From positions 9,184,501 through 9,248,500 of the forward strand of contig NZ_AP024745.1 in the NCBI RefSeq assembly GCF_019704555.1: a stretch of 64,000 bases of DNA, in the 5' to 3' direction. Under the pieces are notes generated by a model. It searched no databases, had not been told where the DNA came from, and was given only the letters and a program-made list of their open reading frames with translations. The DNA comes from Actinoplanes sp. L3-i22 (lineage in GTDB: Bacteria; Actinomycetota; Actinomycetes; Mycobacteriales; Micromonosporaceae). This document shows, in pieces, positions 42,263 through 56,632 of this stretch (within the stretch, counting starts at the first letter, position 1; each line of letters begins with the position of its first letter). A program made the translations under genes and the position numbers.

Positions 42263-45200
42263 TCAGCCGGTAACGGTGACCGGGATGCGGCGGACGACCG
42301 TGTGGCCGTCGCTGACGGCGAGGACGCCGTGGTACTGCTTGCCGGCCTCCAGGCCGGACCAGCGGACCGTGATCGTGCTGATGGAGCCGGCCTTGATGGT
42401 GCTGCGGGCCGGGCCGGCGGTGAACGTGCCGGTGTTGACGCCGGGCGCGCCCGGGGTGATCACCGTGTAGCTCAGCTGCTGGCTGTTCTGGCCGGCCGGC
42501 AGGTTCCACAGGTCGGTCTGCTCGACGACCAGGGTGTAGTCGCCGGCGCCGTCCGGCAGGTTGAGCGTCGCGGTGTGCGGCAGGTGCATGAACTGCGCGT
42601 CGACGAACTCGCCCTTGGCGTTGAAGATCTTGGCGTAGAAGTCGCCGCAGGCGCCCTCGTCGTCGTCGTCGAAGAAGCAGCGGGTGTACTGCGCGTCGAC
42701 CCGGACGTTCGGGCCGAGGCTGCCGGCCGGGACGTGGATCTTGGCGACCGTCATCGCCGGCGGCGCCGGGTTCGGGATGGTCTCGTAGGTGTCGTCCCAG
42801 GCGTTGCCGATCATGCCGGTCAGGGTGAATCCGGTGGTGGTCCCGGCGGTCAGGCCGGCCCGGTCGATCTCCAGCTTGCCCTGCCAGCCGGGCTGCAGCG
42901 CGACGCCGAGGCTGCCGCTCGTGCCGGTGCCGGTGAGCTTCTCCGGCGCGACCAGCTGGGTGTTGTTCACCAGGATCGGGCTGCGCACCCGGTGGCCCTG
43001 AGCGTCCACCCAGGTCAGGTTGCCGCTGACCGGCACCCCGAACGCGCCGCCGGCGTGCGTGACGGTGAGCGTGTAGGTGACCGACCGGCCCGGCTTGACG
43101 GTGAACTTCGCCGGGCTGACCTTGACCGAGTAGCCCTTCGGGGCGTCGATCTTGGCGACGTACGTGCTGGTCCGGGTGCCGACGTTGGTGACGGTCCGCT
43201 GGATCGAGCGGGTGCCGACCATCTTGCCGAACGCGACCGACGGATAGTTGAGCGCGGCCGGCGGCGTCGCGTCGATCCCGGTGCAGTCCGGGTAGTAGCC
43301 CCAGTCGTTGTTGTCCTCGCGGATCTCGTACGCGCCGCACAGGAAGCCGGCCCACTGCTGCGGGGTCGACTCGTAGACCAGCCCGGCGTCGAGCGCGGCG
43401 GCCGGCACGACCTCACCGGAGCCGTAGTTGAGCGGGGTCGCCTGCTGATCGACGTACCAAAGCGGGTTGCCCTTATCGGTCTTGTCCCTGGATCCGGTCA
43501 TCAGCGCCGAACGGATCGCGGTCGGGTCCCAGCTCGGGTGCTTGGCCTTGACCAGCGCCGCGATCCCGGCGATGTGCGGGGTCGCCATCGAGGTGCCGGA
43601 CATCATCGCGAAATTGCCGTCGTGCTCGGCCGGCGAGACCGCGGCGACCACGTCCGAGCCGGGCGCGGCGACATCCGGCTTGATCAGGTCGCCGCCGCTG
43701 AGCGAGGACGGACCGGACGACGAGAAGCCGGCGACCGCGGGGGCCTCGACCCGGGTGTAGACGCCGGCCGAGATCTTGATGGTCGGCGTGGCGGTGGCCG
43801 CGTAGCTGAGCAGCGCGGCGCCGGTCGGCACGTCGACGTGCGCGGTCGGTACCGCGTGCAGGTCGGCCATCAGCGCGTTCGGGTCCCACTCCGGCTGGTA
43901 GAGGATCATGCCGACGCCGCCGGCGTCCGCGACCACCTGGCTCTTCGCGACCCGGGCCGACTCGCCCCGGGCGCAGAGCACCACCTTGCCCTTGACCTTG
44001 GCCGGGTCGAGCGTGCCGGCCAGGCACATGCTCGCCCAGTAGTCGTCGCCGTCGATCGTGGACGCGGACCGGCTGTCCAGCAGCCCGGCCGAGACGCCGG
44101 CGGCGCCGATGCCGACCCCGGTGTACGTCTTGCCGTTGCCCAGCTTGATCGTGCGCAGCCAGCGGTGGTCCTGCTCGGTGGCGGCCACCGTGGTCACCCA
44201 CGGCAGCGTGTTGTCGACCGAGCCGGCGCCCGGACCGGCGTTGCCCGCGGCGGCGGCCACGAACACCCCGGCCGCGGCGGCGTTGAAGAACGCCTCGTCG
44301 ATCGGGGTCCACGCCTCGCTGTCGTCACCGACCGAGTAGTTGATCACGTCGACGCCGTCGGCGACCGCGTCCTCGATCGCGGCGATGATGTCGGTCATGC
44401 TGCCGACCGCCCCGCCCGCGCCGTCGGACCAGAGCGCCTTGTAGATCGAGAGCCGCGCGCCCGGGGCCATCCCGGTGATCGTGCCCATGTCCATCCCGGA
44501 CACGGTCGCGTGCACGCCGCTGAGGCCGGCCGCGGTGCTGGCGGTGTGGGTGCCGTGACCGTTGCTGTCACGCGGGGACTTGAACTCGGCCGGGTTCAGC
44601 GTGGAGAGGCCGTCGTTGTCGTACCAGCGGGCGCCGATCACCTTGTTGTTGCAGCGGGCCGGCTCCGCCGTACCGAAATCGCAGGTGCCCTTGAATTTCG
44701 CGGCGATCGTCCGGGCGTCCGGCCGGGGCTCGGACAGCGGCGCGAAGCTCGGGCTCTCCGGCCAGTAACCACTGTCGATCACGCCGATCACGGTGCCCTC
44801 GCCGGCGTGCTTGTCGCCGCCGAAGGACTGCTGCCAGACGCCGGCGCGCCCGGTCAGGCCGAGCTCGTCGGCGGTCGTCGAGATCTGCGCGTGGACCAGC
44901 CTGTCCTCGACCACCGCGGCCACGCCGGGGGTCTTGCGCAGCGTCGCGGCCTGACCGGCGGTGAGGGTCGCGGTGAAACCGTTGAAGGTGGTGTCGAAGG
45001 CGCGCCCGACGCTGACCCGGGCCGCCTTGGCGACGGCGGCGCGCCGCTGCCCGAGGTGATCCCGGTAGGCGCCGGCGTCCGCGGTGGTCCGGCTGAGCTT
45101 CGCGCCCTGCGGCGCGCGGGTGGCTTTCAAACCCGAGACCCCACCTGCGTACGACGCCAGCGGCGCCTCGGCGAGCCGGACCACGTACCGTCCGGACAGG

Positions 45201-45328
45201 TTCGGCGTGGTCGGGGCGGCCCCGTCACCGAGCGGATCGGCGTGGGCCGGCAGCGGGGACCCGGCCATCGTGACGAGTAGGGCGGCCAGGCTCGTGCCGA
45301 GTCGCCGGAGGTTCAGAAACGGTCGCAC
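42263..45328 (-). CDS. Secreted subtilisin-like serine protease (S8 with PA insert)
   Basis: This 1021-residue precursor starts MRPFLNLRRLGTSLAALLVTMAGSPLPAHA, a Sec signal. An I9-type propeptide follows (RYVVRLAEAPLASYAGG, VSVGRAFDTTFNGFTATL). The S8 catalytic domain has Asp185 (VIDSGYWPES), His258 (NGHGTHTAS) and Ser580 (SGTSMATPH). Between His and Ser lies a protease-associated insert (about 385-520), as in plant subtilases. After the catalytic domain come an Fn3-like region (NYPSVAFGKM, RTVTNVGTRTSTY) and a 250-residue beta-rich tail that may bind surfaces. It is an extracellular protein degrader. It lies beside a membrane-anchored trypsin-like protease. Confidence 0.93.
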   Translation of the reverse strand: MRPFLNLRRLGTSLAALLVTMAGSPLPAHADPLGDGAAPTTPNLSGRYVVRLAEAPLASYAGGVSGLKATRAPQGAKLSRTTADAGAYRDHLGQRRAAVAKAARVSVGRAFDTTFNGFTATLTAGQAATLRKTPGVAAVVEDRLVHAQISTTADELGLTGRAGVWQQSFGGDKHAGEGTVIGVIDSGYWPESPSFAPLSEPRPDARTIAAKFKGTCDFGTAEPARCNNKVIGARWYDNDGLSTLNPAEFKSPRDSNGHGTHTASTAAGLSGVHATVSGMDMGTITGMAPGARLSIYKALWSDGAGGAVGSMTDIIAAIEDAVADGVDVINYSVGDDSEAWTPIDEAFFNAAAAGVFVAAAAGNAGPGAGSVDNTLPWVTTVAATEQDHRWLRTIKLGNGKTYTGVGIGAAGVSAGLLDSRSASTIDGDDYWASMCLAGTLDPAKVKGKVVLCARGESARVAKSQVVADAGGVGMILYQPEWDPNALMADLHAVPTAHVDVPTGAALLSYAATATPTIKISAGVYTRVEAPAVAGFSSSGPSSLSGGDLIKPDVAAPGSDVVAAVSPAEHDGNFAMMSGTSMATPHIAGIAALVKAKHPSWDPTAIRSALMTGSRDKTDKGNPLWYVDQQATPLNYGSGEVVPAAALDAGLVYESTPQQWAGFLCGAYEIREDNNDWGYYPDCTGIDATPPAALNYPSVAFGKMVGTRSIQRTVTNVGTRTSTYVAKIDAPKGYSVKVSPAKFTVKPGRSVTYTLTVTHAGGAFGVPVSGNLTWVDAQGHRVRSPILVNNTQLVAPEKLTGTGTSGSLGVALQPGWQGKLEIDRAGLTAGTTTGFTLTGMIGNAWDDTYETIPNPAPPAMTVAKIHVPAGSLGPNVRVDAQYTRCFFDDDDEGACGDFYAKIFNAKGEFVDAQFMHLPHTATLNLPDGAGDYTLVVEQTDLWNLPAGQNSQQLSYTVITPGAPGVNTGTFTAGPARSTIKAGSISTITVRWSGLEAGKQYHGVLAVSDGHTVVRRIPVTVTG

Positions 45329-45483
45329 AGCAGTGATTCCTCTCCCCCGGCACCCCAGGCGCCGGGCGAGCTGAACCTACGAAGAACATCGATCCGGCCG
45401 ACAGCGGCGGGACGCGAACCGGTACGCCGCGAAACAAACTCGTAACCGAACGATCCGGTCCCCGTAACAATCGCTCAGCCGGC

Positions 45484-45740
45484 GTCGCGGGCGCATTCGA
45501 CCGAACCCTGCGGTTGAGCGCCGGGCTGACCGTGCTCGCGGCCGCCAACCTCCGGGGCAGGACCAGCGTGCTGGAGCTGATCACCTGGTGTCTGCGGGAC
45601 TCGCCGGGGCCGGCCCGCAGGGCGTGGTCCGTGGCCGGCTGAGCCGGCTCGACTGCGACGTGACGACGGAGCTGCTGAACCTGGAGCGACTGGAGGGCGT
45701 CGTCGCGGTATTTCCGTCGGCCGAAAAGGCAACCTTGCGG
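45484..45740 (+). pseudogene. Frameshifted remnant of an ATPase gene
   Basis: One frame reads AFDRTLRLSAGLTVLAAANLRGRTSVLELITWCLRDSP, with AANLRGRTS as a Walker-A-like loop of an SMC/RecF-type ATPase. After about 45607 the sequence continues in another frame as PQGVVRGRLSRLDCDVTTELL and on through LERLEGVVAVFPSAEKATLR. No start or full domain remains. The fragment fills the 430-bp gap between the subtilase and trypsin-like genes; the first 150 bases of the gap hold the subtilase promoter and nothing else I can support. Confidence 0.5.
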
Positions 45741-45765
45741 CATCGGCGTACGTCATATCTATGTG

Positions 45766-46773
45766 ATGGTCCGCCGAATCAAGCCGTGGGCGCGCGCCCT
45801 GGCCCTGCTGGCCGTCATCGCGGGAGCGCTCAGCGCCGCTGTCCCGGCGCACGCCATCGCCGGGGGTGACCGGGTGCCGCAGGGGCGGTATCCGTTCGCG
45901 GTGAAGCTCACCATGACCGACATTCCGGACGGCAGCAACACCCGGGACAGCTCCTGCACCGGCAGCCTGATCACTCCACAGTGGGTGATCACCGCCGGGC
46001 ACTGTTTCAAGGACGACGCGGGCCGGCACGTCAGCCGCCCGGTGGCGAAGCGGACCACGGCCACCGTCGGGCGCACCGACCTGCGGACCAAACGGGGCCG
46101 GGTGTCCACCGTCGTCGCGGTCCGGCAGGCGCCGGGGGCCGACGTGTCGCTGGCCCGGATCGATCCGCCGATCACCGACATCGCGCCGATCCATCTGCGG
46201 ACGGCCGCGCCGAAGGTCGGCATGCTGGTGCTGCTGGCCGGCTTCGGCGACACCGGGCGGGACAAGCCGACCGCGACGGTGCTGCAGTCCGGCACGTTCG
46301 AGGTGGTGTCGCGCACGTCCGGGCTGCTCGGCGTGAGCGGCCGCAAGCCGAGCGCGACGACCAGCGCGTGCCGGCACGACTCCGGCGGCCCCTACTTCAC
46401 GGTCGACGGCAGCGGGCATCCGGAGCTGGTCGCGGTGGTCAGCAAGGGGCCGTCGTGCCCGCACACCGGGGCGGACACCGCGTCCCGGATCGACGCGGTG
46501 TCCGCGTGGATCGCCAAGACGGTCGGCAAGTCGCAGCTGAACCGGCCGTATGCGACCGCCCCGGCGCGCCCGCCTGCGACCTCGCCCACGTCCCGCTCGT
46601 CCGCCACTCCCGGGGCGGCCGCGGCGCTGCCGGCCGCCGGGTTCCCGTCGCCGTGGCGGGCCGTGGTGCCGATCGTCGCGGGGCTGCTCACGGTCGCCGC
46701 CGTCGCCGCCCTGCGGCAGAGCGCCCGGCGCCGCCACCGGGCCGGCCGCAGGGTCCGCTCGCACCGGGTCTGA
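45766..46773 (+). CDS. Membrane-anchored trypsin-like serine protease
   Basis: This 335-residue precursor has a signal peptide (about 1-31, ending AVPAHA) and is followed at once by IAGGDRVPQGRYPFAVKL, where the mature N-terminus resembles the IVGG of trypsins. The catalytic triad is visible: His in WVITAGHC, Asp in GADVSLARI and Ser in CRHDSGGPYF. Disulfide partners C-TGSL/GHC and ACRHD/PSC are present. A Pro/Ala/Ser linker leads to a C-terminal helix (VVPIVAGLLTVAAVAAL) and a basic tail, so the enzyme is held at the outer membrane face. An ATG at 45766 after a GTG at 45763 is the chosen start. The gene ends in a 62-bp duplicated region. Confidence 0.9.
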   Translation: MVRRIKPWARALALLAVIAGALSAAVPAHAIAGGDRVPQGRYPFAVKLTMTDIPDGSNTRDSSCTGSLITPQWVITAGHCFKDDAGRHVSRPVAKRTTATVGRTDLRTKRGRVSTVVAVRQAPGADVSLARIDPPITDIAPIHLRTAAPKVGMLVLLAGFGDTGRDKPTATVLQSGTFEVVSRTSGLLGVSGRKPSATTSACRHDSGGPYFTVDGSGHPELVAVVSKGPSCPHTGADTASRIDAVSAWIAKTVGKSQLNRPYATAPARPPATSPTSRSSATPGAAAALPAAGFPSPWRAVVPIVAGLLTVAAVAALRQSARRRHRAGRRVRSHRV

Positions 46774-46833
46774 GGCGGCCGAGCGTCCGGCGCCGCCACC
46801 GGGCCGGAAGAAGGGTCCGCTCGCACCGGGTCC
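46719..46833 (+). repeat. 62-bp tandem duplication spanning the trypsin-gene stop
   Basis: The unit that begins GAGCG(C/T)CCGGCGCCGCC and contains GGGTCCGCTCGCACCGGGT starts at 46719 and again at 46781. The first copy encodes the last residues and stop of the protease gene; the second lies outside the gene and has lost the stop. Divergence is limited to a few bases around CCGGCCGC/CCGGAAGA. Confidence 0.75.
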
Positions 46834-46950
46834 AGGCAGGTTTTTAGGGGTATTCGTGGTTCTCCGCGCCGCGTTAGCGTCCGGTCGAGCCCGCACCCCT
46901 GTCGGTGTTCCGGGCCCGAATCCGAGCATGCGACGTGGGGAGGCTGTGCG

Positions 46951-52290
<5,340 letters not shown>

Positions 52291-53465
52291 GTCCCGGACG
52301 GGCCGGTCCGGGCGCTCGTGGCGCAGCACCCGGCCGGCCAGGGCCGCGGCCAGCAGGAACAGGGCGGCCACGGTGAGCCAGGCCGGGCCGTACCCGACAT
52401 GGTCGGTAATGAGGCCGAGCGGGACCGGACCGGCCACGAAACCGGTGAAGAAGCCCAGCGACAGCAGCGCCGACGACGGGCCGAGCGGCCCACTGCGCCG
52501 ATCCCGCACGATCAGCACCATGGTGACCGCGTTCGCGCCGACCGCGGTGGCGCCGACCCCGACCGTGCCGGCCCACAGCACGGCCGGGCCGAGCCCGGCG
52601 GCGCTCCAGATCAGCACCGCGGAGGCCGCGGCGCCCAGGGCCAGCCGGCGCAGCAGCGGGCTGAGCAGCGGCAGCGCCGCCGCGTGCCGCGACCAGAGCA
52701 GGCGCGAGGCGACCCCGGCGACGCCGAGCGCGGCGATCAGCACGGCCGACACGCCCGGGCCCTGATGCAGCCGCTCCTGGCTGTAGAGGGCGGTGAAGGT
52801 GGCCACCCCGGACACCCCGCAACCGAGCACCGCCAGGAAGATCATCAGCAGCGCCAGATAGCGGTTGGGCCGGGCCGGGCGCCAGGTGAACGCGCGCCGG
52901 GCGATCGGCCGCACCGGCACCGCCCAGCCGGTCGTGACCAGCGCGGCCACCGCCAGCGGCGCCCCGGCCAGCAGCACCGCCCGCCAGCCGGCCACCTCGG
53001 TCAGCAGCGGCGCGGCCAGGCCGACGACCAGCGCCGACAGCTGCACCCCGGCCTGTTTGCGGCCGACCGCGCCGGCCCGCTCACCGGGTTCGAGCCGCTC
53101 GGTGATCGCCAGGTTGGTGGCCGGGTTGGACATCGCCTGACCGACCCCGCTGAGCATCATCGCGGCCACCAGCCCGGCATAGCCACTGGCCAGCCCCATC
53201 AGCAGGAACGCGGTCGCGGCCACGCCGAAGAGGGTGAACAGCGCGGCGCGCGCGCCGATCCGGTCCACCAGGCCGCCGGACCACAGCGACAGCACCGCCG
53301 CGGTCGCGAACACCGCGGCGGGCAGCGCGCCCAGCGCGGACCGGGAGATGTCGAACGTCGTGGTGATCTGCGAGCCGACCGCGCCGACCGAGTAGAGCAC
53401 CGAGGTCGGCAACGCCATCGCCAGGACCAGTGTGGGACCCAGCGTCCGGGCGTGCGCGGCCGTGC

Positions 53466-54107
53466 TCATTCGGAGGGCCGGCCGGGGGCGATCAGCAGCC
53501 GGTCGCCGCGCACCAGCGGCAGGAAGAACTCCAGCACGATCAGGCCGGCCGCCAGCCGCGGGTCGGCGACGCACCGGTCCAGCAGGGTGGCCAGGTCGTC
53601 GTGGGTCAGCCGGATGGTCGCCGAGCGCGACACCCGGCTCACCAGCGCCGCGGCGTCGCCGTCCGGGACCGGCGCGTACGGCGGCTCGGTCGGCGCGGCG
53701 ACCACCTCGACCAGCGGCACGACCGGCACGCCGCCCGGGAAGCGGGCGCCGGGCGCGACCACCGCGGCCCGGATCCCGGCGACCGGCAGCGGGCCGGAGT
53801 CGTCCGGGCCGACCGGCAGGCAGGCGGCGCCGCTGAGCCAGATCCCGAGGATCGCCGACAGCAGCTCGGCGCCGCGGCCGGCGGCGACCGCGACCACGTC
53901 GCCGGGCTCCACCCCGGCCTCGACCAGGTCCCGGCGGGTCCGCGCGGCGGCGTGCCAGAGCTGGGCGTACGTGTACTGATAGCCACGGTCGTCGACCGCG
54001 ACCAGGCCCGGGGTCCGCGCGGCGCGGCGGGCGATCACCCGCAGCACCGGTTCACGGGCGGGTGCGGACGGTAGTTGCGGGGCCAGAACGGCCGGGAGCG
54101 TGAGCAT
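53466..54107 (-). CDS. Shrunken adenylation-domain-like protein (AMP-binding fold, N-terminal part)
   Basis: This 213-residue protein's first 150 residues align with the start of NRPS adenylation domains: VLRVIARRAARTPGLVAVDDRGYQYTYAQLWHAA, then GVEPGDVVAVAAGRGAELLSAILGIWLSGAACLPVGPDD. The ATP loop (normally TSGSTGxPKG) is replaced by VSRVSRSATIRLTHDDLATLLD, and the segment FDxxxxExxLPLxxG is condensed to LIVLEFFLPLVRGDRLLIAPG. The remaining 300 residues of a full domain are missing. It cannot be a normal adenylating enzyme. It is coupled to the MFS gene. AAAGGTGA precedes ATG 54107. It may bind a substrate or partner, or be decaying. Confidence 0.7.
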   Translation of the reverse strand: MLTLPAVLAPQLPSAPAREPVLRVIARRAARTPGLVAVDDRGYQYTYAQLWHAAARTRRDLVEAGVEPGDVVAVAAGRGAELLSAILGIWLSGAACLPVGPDDSGPLPVAGIRAAVVAPGARFPGGVPVVPLVEVVAAPTEPPYAPVPDGDAAALVSRVSRSATIRLTHDDLATLLDRCVADPRLAAGLIVLEFFLPLVRGDRLLIAPGRPSE

Positions 54108-54228
54108 CGAAGTCACCTTTTCCTCGGACGGGCGCACCAACGGATGCGTCCGACGGTAATCAGGCGCTCAACGAGCGGTACACCCCAGCAGTCGCGGTAC
54201 CAGGCGCCCCCTAACGACGTCAACGACA

Positions 54229-54257
54229 GGCAGCCCGCGCCTTCGGCGCGGGCTGCC
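54229..54257 (-). terminator. Terminator after leuA
   Basis: A perfect 13-bp stem GGCAGCCCGCGCC and GGCGCGGGCTGCC with a TTC loop lies 15 bases beyond the leuA stop on the minus strand. It separates leuA from the adenylation/MFS genes transcribed on the same strand. Confidence 0.8.
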
Positions 54258-54271
54258 AGGGTGAATGCGAT

Positions 54272-55975
54272 TCAGCCGGCGCGCTCCCAGCGGCGCGATT
54301 CAGGGGTCCGGCGGGATGCCCCGCCCTGCAACGCCCGGGTGATCACCGAGCGGACCGCGGCCCGGGCGGCGCCGTCCAGATCGGCGGCCGTGCCCATCCC
54401 CCACACCCGGCGCGCCCCGATCCGGCACTCGGCGTAGACGACCACGTCGTCGCGGCGCGAGTCGGCGGCGCTGACCCCGATCCGGTGCACCTCGTGCACC
54501 TGCATGCCCCAGGACGCCAGGTGTTCCTCCAGGTCGCCGAGCGCGTCGGCCCGGCTCGCGCCGACCGCGAAGCCGTCGCCCTGCACGTGCAGGACGGTCG
54601 GCACCGGCTTGCGGAACGCGACCGGGACGGTGACGAAGCGCGGCGAGGCGTACTCGTCCAGGAACATCGTGGCGATCTCGGCCGGGGCGATCTCCCGGCC
54701 CCGCTCGTCGGCGGCGGCCTGGACCGTGGCGGCGAACTCGATCCGCAGGTCGCGGGGCAGTTCCAGGCCCTGGCGGCTGCTCAGCACGTAGGCCACGCCG
54801 CCCTTGCCGGACTGGCTGTTGATCCGGACCACCGACTCGTAGGTACGGCCCACGTCGTGCGGATCCAGCGGCAGGTACGGGATCTCCCAGCGCAACCGGT
54901 CCGGGTCGGCGCCCTCGGCGAGCGCCCGGGCCCGTACGTCGAAGCCTTTCTTGATCGCATCTTGATGCGAACCGGAGAACGCGGTGTAGACCATGTCCCC
55001 GCCGTAGGGATGCCGCGGGTGCACCGGCATCTCGTTGCACCACTCCACGGTCCGCCGGATCCGGTTCAGGTCGCTCAGGTCCAGCCCCGGGTCGACGCCG
55101 TGGGTGTGCAGGTTCAGCGCCAGCGTCACCAGGCAGACGTTGCCGGCCCGCTCGCCGTTGCCGAACAGGCAGCCCTCCACGCGCTGCGCGCCGGCCAGCA
55201 CCGCGAGCTCGGCCGAGGCGACCCCGGTGCCGCGGTCGTTGTGCGGGTGCACCGACAGGCAGACGTCCTCGCGGCGCGACAGGTTGCGGTCCAGCCACTC
55301 GATCTGGTCGGCGAAGACGTTGGGGGTGTTGCGCTCGACCGTGGTCGGGAAGTTCAGCGTGATCGGCCGGTCCGGGCCGGGCTGCCAGACGTCCATCACC
55401 GCCTCGCAGACCTCCAGGGAGAAGTCCAGCTCGGTGTCGGCGAACATCTCCGGCGAGTACTGGAAGCCCAGGTCGCAGTCGGCGAGCGTGCGGTCGGCGT
55501 ACTTCAGGAACAGCCGGGTGCCCTGCACCGCGAGGTCCTTGCACTCCGAGCGGGACAGCCCGAAGACCATCCGGCGGAACTCCGGCGAGGTCGCGTTGTA
55601 CAGGTGCACGGTCGCCGAGCGGGCGCCGGCCAGGCTCTCCACGGTCTGCCGGATCAGCTCGTCGCGGGCCTGCACCAGCACCGAGATGCGCACGTCGTCC
55701 GGGATCAGGTCGCGCTCGATCAGCATCCGCAGGAAGTCGTGGTCGTCCTGGCTGGCCACCGGGAAGCCGACCTCGATCTCGGTGAAGCCCATCTCCACCA
55801 GCAGCCGGAACATCGCCAGCTTGCGGTCCGGGGTCATCGGGTTGACCAGCGACTGGTTGCCGTCGCGCAGGTCGGTGCTCAGCCATCGGGGCGCGACGTC
55901 GATGGTGCGGGACGGCCAGGCGCGACCGGGAAGGTCGACGGCCGCGGGGCGGACGTAGCGACTGTTGCTCATCAC
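54272..55975 (-). CDS. leuA: 2-isopropylmalate synthase
   Basis: This 567-residue enzyme is of the actinobacterial LeuA type. It condenses acetyl-CoA with 2-oxoisovalerate at the start of leucine synthesis, in the cytosol. The catalytic TIM barrel (about 30-320) has STDLRDGNQSLVNPMT, IEVGFPVASQDDHDF, SVHPHNDRGTG (metal site) and GCLFGNGERAGN. The C-terminal LeuA dimer/regulatory domain (about 430-555) is present, so leucine feedback is possible. Two starts, GTG 55975 and ATG 55972, follow GAGAGGA. It sits between a transthyretin-like gene and an adenylation-like gene, so it may supply a branched precursor for a natural product rather than only primary leucine; a housekeeping role cannot be ruled out. 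Confidence 0.93.
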   Translation of the reverse strand: MMSNSRYVRPAAVDLPGRAWPSRTIDVAPRWLSTDLRDGNQSLVNPMTPDRKLAMFRLLVEMGFTEIEVGFPVASQDDHDFLRMLIERDLIPDDVRISVLVQARDELIRQTVESLAGARSATVHLYNATSPEFRRMVFGLSRSECKDLAVQGTRLFLKYADRTLADCDLGFQYSPEMFADTELDFSLEVCEAVMDVWQPGPDRPITLNFPTTVERNTPNVFADQIEWLDRNLSRREDVCLSVHPHNDRGTGVASAELAVLAGAQRVEGCLFGNGERAGNVCLVTLALNLHTHGVDPGLDLSDLNRIRRTVEWCNEMPVHPRHPYGGDMVYTAFSGSHQDAIKKGFDVRARALAEGADPDRLRWEIPYLPLDPHDVGRTYESVVRINSQSGKGGVAYVLSSRQGLELPRDLRIEFAATVQAAADERGREIAPAEIATMFLDEYASPRFVTVPVAFRKPVPTVLHVQGDGFAVGASRADALGDLEEHLASWGMQVHEVHRIGVSAADSRRDDVVVYAECRIGARRVWGMGTAADLDGAARAAVRSVITRALQGGASRRTPESRRWERAG

Positions 55976-56002
55976 TGGCCGGTCCTCTCGATCCGATCGG
56001 GG

Positions 56003-56341
56003 TCAGGCCCGATCGCCGAAGTACAACGAGTACGAGTACGGGGTCATCAGCACCTGGATCTGGCACGTGTGCAGCTCGCTCAGAACCCGGAAGACCACGG
56101 TGATCTCGGGGTACGCGGCGCTCACGCCGAGCCCGGCGAAGTAGTGGTCGCTGTCGAAGACGATCCGGTACGGGCCACGGGCGAGCCGTCCCGTCCCGAA
56201 GTCGGCGATGGCGCCGGTCTCGTCGGTCTCGGCGTTGCCCACGGCCTGCCAGCGGCCGTCCACCCCGTGTTCGAGGCGGGCCCGCAGGCCGGCCGCCGGC
56301 TTGCCGTAGACGCCGTCCAGAGCCTGAGCCGAGACGCTCAT
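56003..56341 (-). CDS. Transthyretin-fold protein, 5-hydroxyisourate hydrolase-like but missing catalytic residues
   Basis: This 112-residue protein follows the hydroxyisourate hydrolase pattern: MSVSAQALDGVYGKPAAGLRARLEH, TDETGAIADFGTGRLARGPYRIVFD, HYFAGLGVSAAYPEITVVFRV and the final strands. The residues known in active enzymes are changed. The first His of the xHVLD motif is Gln (AQALD), the Arg of the DGR turn is absent (TGA), and the C-terminal YRGS is YFGDRA. The HxH strand reads ELHTCQ. It therefore probably has another role, such as ligand binding. It lies 27 bases upstream of leuA and is cotranscribed with it. Confidence 0.8.
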   Translation of the reverse strand: MSVSAQALDGVYGKPAAGLRARLEHGVDGRWQAVGNAETDETGAIADFGTGRLARGPYRIVFDSDHYFAGLGVSAAYPEITVVFRVLSELHTCQIQVLMTPYSYSLYFGDRA

Positions 56342-56443
56342 GCCGATCACCTGCCTGTCCGTGCCGCGCGGGGACGGATCCGACCGTGACACCCGCGCGG
56401 GGCCGGGCGATCCGGCTCCGATCCCGATGGTGATCGAGGTCGT

Positions 56444-56538
56444 TATCGAGACGCCTATCGCCGGGTTATCGCCGGGGCTTCGGCCCTTATCGCCGACCCC
56501 GATAGCCCCGGCGATGCCGGGACCGTGGTGCGGCGATA
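56444..56538. promoter_or_regulatory. Row of TATCG direct repeats, candidate SARP operator
   Basis: TATCG occurs at 56444, 56456, 56467 and 56488 on the plus strand, with a degenerate CTTCG at 56478. Steps of 12, 11, 11 and 10 bp put all five on one face of the helix. Inverted CGATA copies follow at 56500 and 56534. SARP regulators bind short direct repeats at 11-bp spacing. The row lies in the 291-bp gap between the divergent transthyretin-like and peptide genes, and a SARP gene is the next gene. The rest of the gap holds no gene. Confidence 0.6.
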
Positions 56539-56632
56539 ACGGGTCGATGAGGGGCGTCCCTAGCGTCATTCCCATCAAGGCGGCGAGCACGACGCCCCGC
56601 CGGATCCCACACCCGAAAGAGCAGGTAGAGCC

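Noticed and set aside
42302..45280. A stop-free frame of 992 codons on the plus strand, opposite the subtilase
   Set aside because: The minus strand holds a complete S8 protease with a full triad and signal peptide; the plus-strand product is low-complexity Arg/Gly/Val sequence.
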